Part shown: one piece after another, positions 61,922 through 64,000 of the stretch | Position numbering within the stretch: position 1 is the stretch's first letter | Layout of the letters: each line of letters opens with the position of its first letter | Source of the DNA: Grimontia hollisae CIP 101886 | Lineage (GTDB): Bacteria > Pseudomonadota > Gammaproteobacteria > Enterobacterales > Vibrionaceae | Assembly (NCBI RefSeq): GCF_000176515.1 | Contig: NZ_ADAQ01000013.1 | Coordinates: 335,361-399,360 of the forward strand | Direction of reading: 5' to 3' | Length of the DNA: 64,000 nt | Notes under the pieces: model-generated | Seen by the model: only the letters and a program-made list of their open reading frames with translations | Databases searched by the model: none | What the model was told of the DNA's origin: nothing | Made by a program: the position numbers and the translations under genes

Positions 61922-64000
61922 CTACGCCTTAACAACCTTCACAGCGCATTTTTTGTAGTCAGTTTCTTTCGACAAAGGATCGGTGGCATCCAATGTCAGT
62001 TTATTCACTAACTGACTCGCATCGAAAAATGGCATAAAGACCAGACCTTGTGGCACGCGGTTTCTTCCCCGGGTTTCAACGTGCGTCGCCACTTCCCCCC
62101 GGCGGGAGATCACTTTCACAACATCGCCACGGCGTAACCCACGTTTCTTAGCATCAAGAGGATGCATATAAACAACAGCGTCAGGGAACGCTTTATAGAG
62201 CTCAGGAACGCGCCGCGTCATCGTGCCAGTATGCCAGTGTTCAAGCACCCGGCCGGTTGACAGCCACAAGTCAAATTCCTCGTCTGGTGATTCAGCCGCA
62301 GGTTCGTAAGGCAGTGCGAAGATAACCGCTTTTTTATCCGGCTTACCGTAGAAAGCAAACCCTTCCCCGGCTTGCACATACGGATCATGACCTTCCGAAT
62401 AACGCCATAAGGTCTCTTTGCCATCCACCACTGGCCAACGGAGGCCTCGTGCCTGGTGGTACATATCAAACGGCGCTAAATCATGCGCTTTACCGCGTCC
62501 AAACGTCGCGTATTCTTCGAACAAGCCTTTTTGGATGTAGAAGCCCGCTGTGCGCGCATCATCATTCAGTCGATCAGATGGGATTTCGTCCAGTTTGAAC
62601 CGGTCAACCTGACCGTTTGCAAATAAGATATCGAACAAGGTCTTATCCTTGTATTCCGGCACCTTCGCCACTAACTCAGCAGGCCATACCTCACCGACTT
62701 TGATGCGTTTAGACAACTCAACAATTTGCCAAAGGTCAGATTTCGCTTCACCTGGTGCTTTAATTTGTTGATACCAGAACTGGGTGCGTCGTTCTGCATT
62801 ACCGTATGCACCTTCTTTTTCTACCCACATCGCTGTTGGCAGAATAAGGTCTGACGCCATAGCAGTAACCGTTGGGTAAGGATCGGACGTAATGATGAAG
62901 TTGCGGGGATCGCGATACCCCGGCAAACGTTCTTCGTTAATGTTCGGGCCCGCTTGCATGTTGTTGTTACACATCACCCAGTACACGTTCAGCTTGCCAT
63001 CTTTCAGCATGCGATCCTGCAATACTGCGTGGTACCCCGGCTTGGGTGGAATGGTGCCTTCTGGCAGTTTCCAGATTTTTTCTGCCATTGCCCGGTGTTT
63101 CGGGTTTGCCACCACCATGTCTGCTGGCAGGCGATGTGCAAATGTACCGACTTCACGCGCTGTACCACACGCGGAGGGTTGACCGGTCAAAGAGAAAGGA
63201 CCACATCCCGGCTTGGAGATTTTGCCGGTCAGCAAGTGAATGTTGTAAACGAGGTTGTTACACCACACGCCACGGGTATGCTGGTTAAAGCCCATTGTCC
63301 AGTAAGAAACCACGTTGACTTTAGGATCGGCATACAACTCAGCCAGCGCGATCAACTGATCTTCTGGCACACCAGACAGTTTGGAGACAGACTCAACATC
63401 ATAATCAGCGACAAATTTAGCGAAGGCATCAAAATCAATTTCTTCAGACGCACCGCTGCCTGCATTCTTGGCTTTTTTCTCAAGCTCATGGGTCGGTCTC
63501 AGACCATAACCGATATCGGTCGCGCCCTTGCGGAAATTGACGTGTTTTTCAATGAATGATTTATCAACTTTGTCGTTTTGAATGATGTAGTTGGCGATAA
63601 AATTGAGAATGGCAAGATCAGTCTGCGGCGTGAAAATTATCCCGTTATCTGCCAGTTCGAAGCTGCGGTGTTCGAAGGTGGAAAGTACGGCGACTTTTAC
63701 GTGCTCGGAAGACAAACGGCGGTCGGTCAGGCGTGACCAAAGGATCGGATGCATTTCTGCCATGTTTGATCCCCAAAGGACAAACGCATCTGCATGCTCA
63801 AGGTCATCGTAACATCCCATCGGTTCATCCATACCAAACGTACGCATGAAACCCACCACCGCTGACGCCATACAGTGACGTGCATTCGGGTCGATATTAT
63901 TTGACAGGAAACCAGCCTTCATTAATTTTGCTGCGGCATAACCTTCCCAAACTGTCCATTGTCCTGAACCAAACATACCCACTGTTGTTGGGCCATTGGT
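61922..64000 (-). CDS. napA: NapA, periplasmic nitrate reductase catalytic subunit (C-terminal part)
   Basis: The last 692 codons of the Mo-bis-MGD nitrate reductase; the frame is open at the right edge, so the Tat signal and N-terminal [4Fe-4S] cluster are outside. Visible are the Mo-ligand cysteine in [84 protein letters not shown], and [21 protein letters not shown] near the C-terminus. It reduces nitrate to nitrite in the periplasm. Gene order A-G-H-B-C is that of several Vibrionaceae and Shewanella nap operons; napD and any napE/F should lie beyond the edge. Confidence 0.96.
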   Translation of the reverse strand, partial: TNGPTTVGMFGSGQWTVWEGYAAAKLMKAGFLSNNIDPNARHCMASAVVGFMRTFGMDEPMGCYDDLEHADAFVLWGSNMAEMHPILWSRLTDRRLSSEHVKVAVLSTFEHRSFELADNGIIFTPQTDLAILNFIANYIIQNDKVDKSFIEKHVNFRKGATDIGYGLRPTHELEKKAKNAGSGASEEIDFDAFAKFVADYDVESVSKLSGVPEDQLIALAELYADPKVNVVSYWTMGFNQHTRGVWCNNLVYNIHLLTGKISKPGCGPFSLTGQPSACGTAREVGTFAHRLPADMVVANPKHRAMAEKIWKLPEGTIPPKPGYHAVLQDRMLKDGKLNVYWVMCNNNMQAGPNINEERLPGYRDPRNFIITSDPYPTVTAMASDLILPTAMWVEKEGAYGNAERRTQFWYQQIKAPGEAKSDLWQIVELSKRIKVGEVWPAELVAKVPEYKDKTLFDILFANGQVDRFKLDEIPSDRLNDDARTAGFYIQKGLFEEYATFGRGKAHDLAPFDMYHQARGLRWPVVDGKETLWRYSEGHDPYVQAGEGFAFYGKPDKKAVIFALPYEPAAESPDEEFDLWLSTGRVLEHWHTGTMTRRVPELYKAFPDAVVYMHPLDAKKRGLRRGDVVKVISRRGEVATHVETRGRNRVPQGLVFMPFFDASQLVNKLTLDATDPLSKETDYKKCAVKVVKA

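Noticed and set aside
1-64000. CRISPR arrays, prophage, integron or toxin-antitoxin modules.
   Set aside because: No regularly spaced repeats, integrase, phage structural genes or paired small toxin and antitoxin genes were seen in the window.

Overview
The window reads as ordinary chromosomal DNA of a marine gammaproteobacterium, most likely a member of the Vibrionaceae (Grimontia/Enterovibrio/Photobacterium-like). This is inferred from gene content: a Vibrio-type NorM followed by a DUF3080 lipoprotein, an RfaH-type ops element, a nap operon of the A-G-H-B-C type, TcyP, CheV and a DASH cryptochrome. No 16S rRNA or other phylogenetic marker is present, so the genus stays open. No insertion sequence, prophage, integron or CRISPR array was seen.

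Layout. 1-2.3 kb: the 3' end of norM, a DUF3080 lipoprotein and four tandem valine tRNA genes behind a good promoter. 2.4-9.5 kb: the glycerol-3-phosphate regulon, with glpFK to the left and glpABC to the right of a shared control region carrying GlpR-like and CRP-like sites. 9.6-31.2 kb: one long leftward surface-polysaccharide operon. From its promoter end it holds a lipoprotein, a Wza/KpsD-type outer-membrane exporter, a KpsM/KpsT ABC transporter, a KpsE-type inner-membrane protein, rfbA-C-D-B for dTDP-L-rhamnose, a very AT-rich glycosyltransferase/epimerase/ugd block (about 14.5-22 kb), and rhamnosyltransferase and sulfotransferase genes. A perfect ops element lies about 80 bp before the first gene, so RfaH probably carries transcription through about 21 kb. 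32.1-36.2 kb: divergent yjbEFGH (gfcABCD-like) polysaccharide secretion genes.

36.3-40.3 kb: a yybP-ykoY (Mn2+) riboswitch in front of alx/terC, an MscS-family channel, a small Hha/YmoA-like protein and an exported protein built of seven 11-residue repeats. 40.5-46.5 kb: a tripartite tricarboxylate transporter (tctCBA) divergent from a CitAB/DcuSR-type two-component system. 46.7-49.5 kb: the cystine importer tcyP followed by a CoA-disulfide-reductase-like flavoprotein. 49.7-59.2 kb: single genes including cheV, a TolC-family outer-membrane protein, a DASH cryptochrome, an alpha/beta hydrolase, a YjiH-family membrane protein, a nucleotidyltransferase-like protein and a DUF440 DNA-mimic protein. 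59.2-64.0 kb: periplasmic nitrate reductase genes napC, napB, napH, napG and the C-terminal part of napA, which runs off the right edge.

The most distinctive block is the polysaccharide region. It joins ABC-type export with a rhamnose and uronic-acid sugar set, a sulfotransferase-like enzyme, a 1150-residue multi-domain glycosyltransferase and an adjacent yjbEFGH operon, without kpsC/kpsS or wzx/wzy in the window. I did not find a clearly new defence or mobile system. The best leads are this hybrid export locus, the 11-mer repeat protein, and several unexplained inverted repeats.
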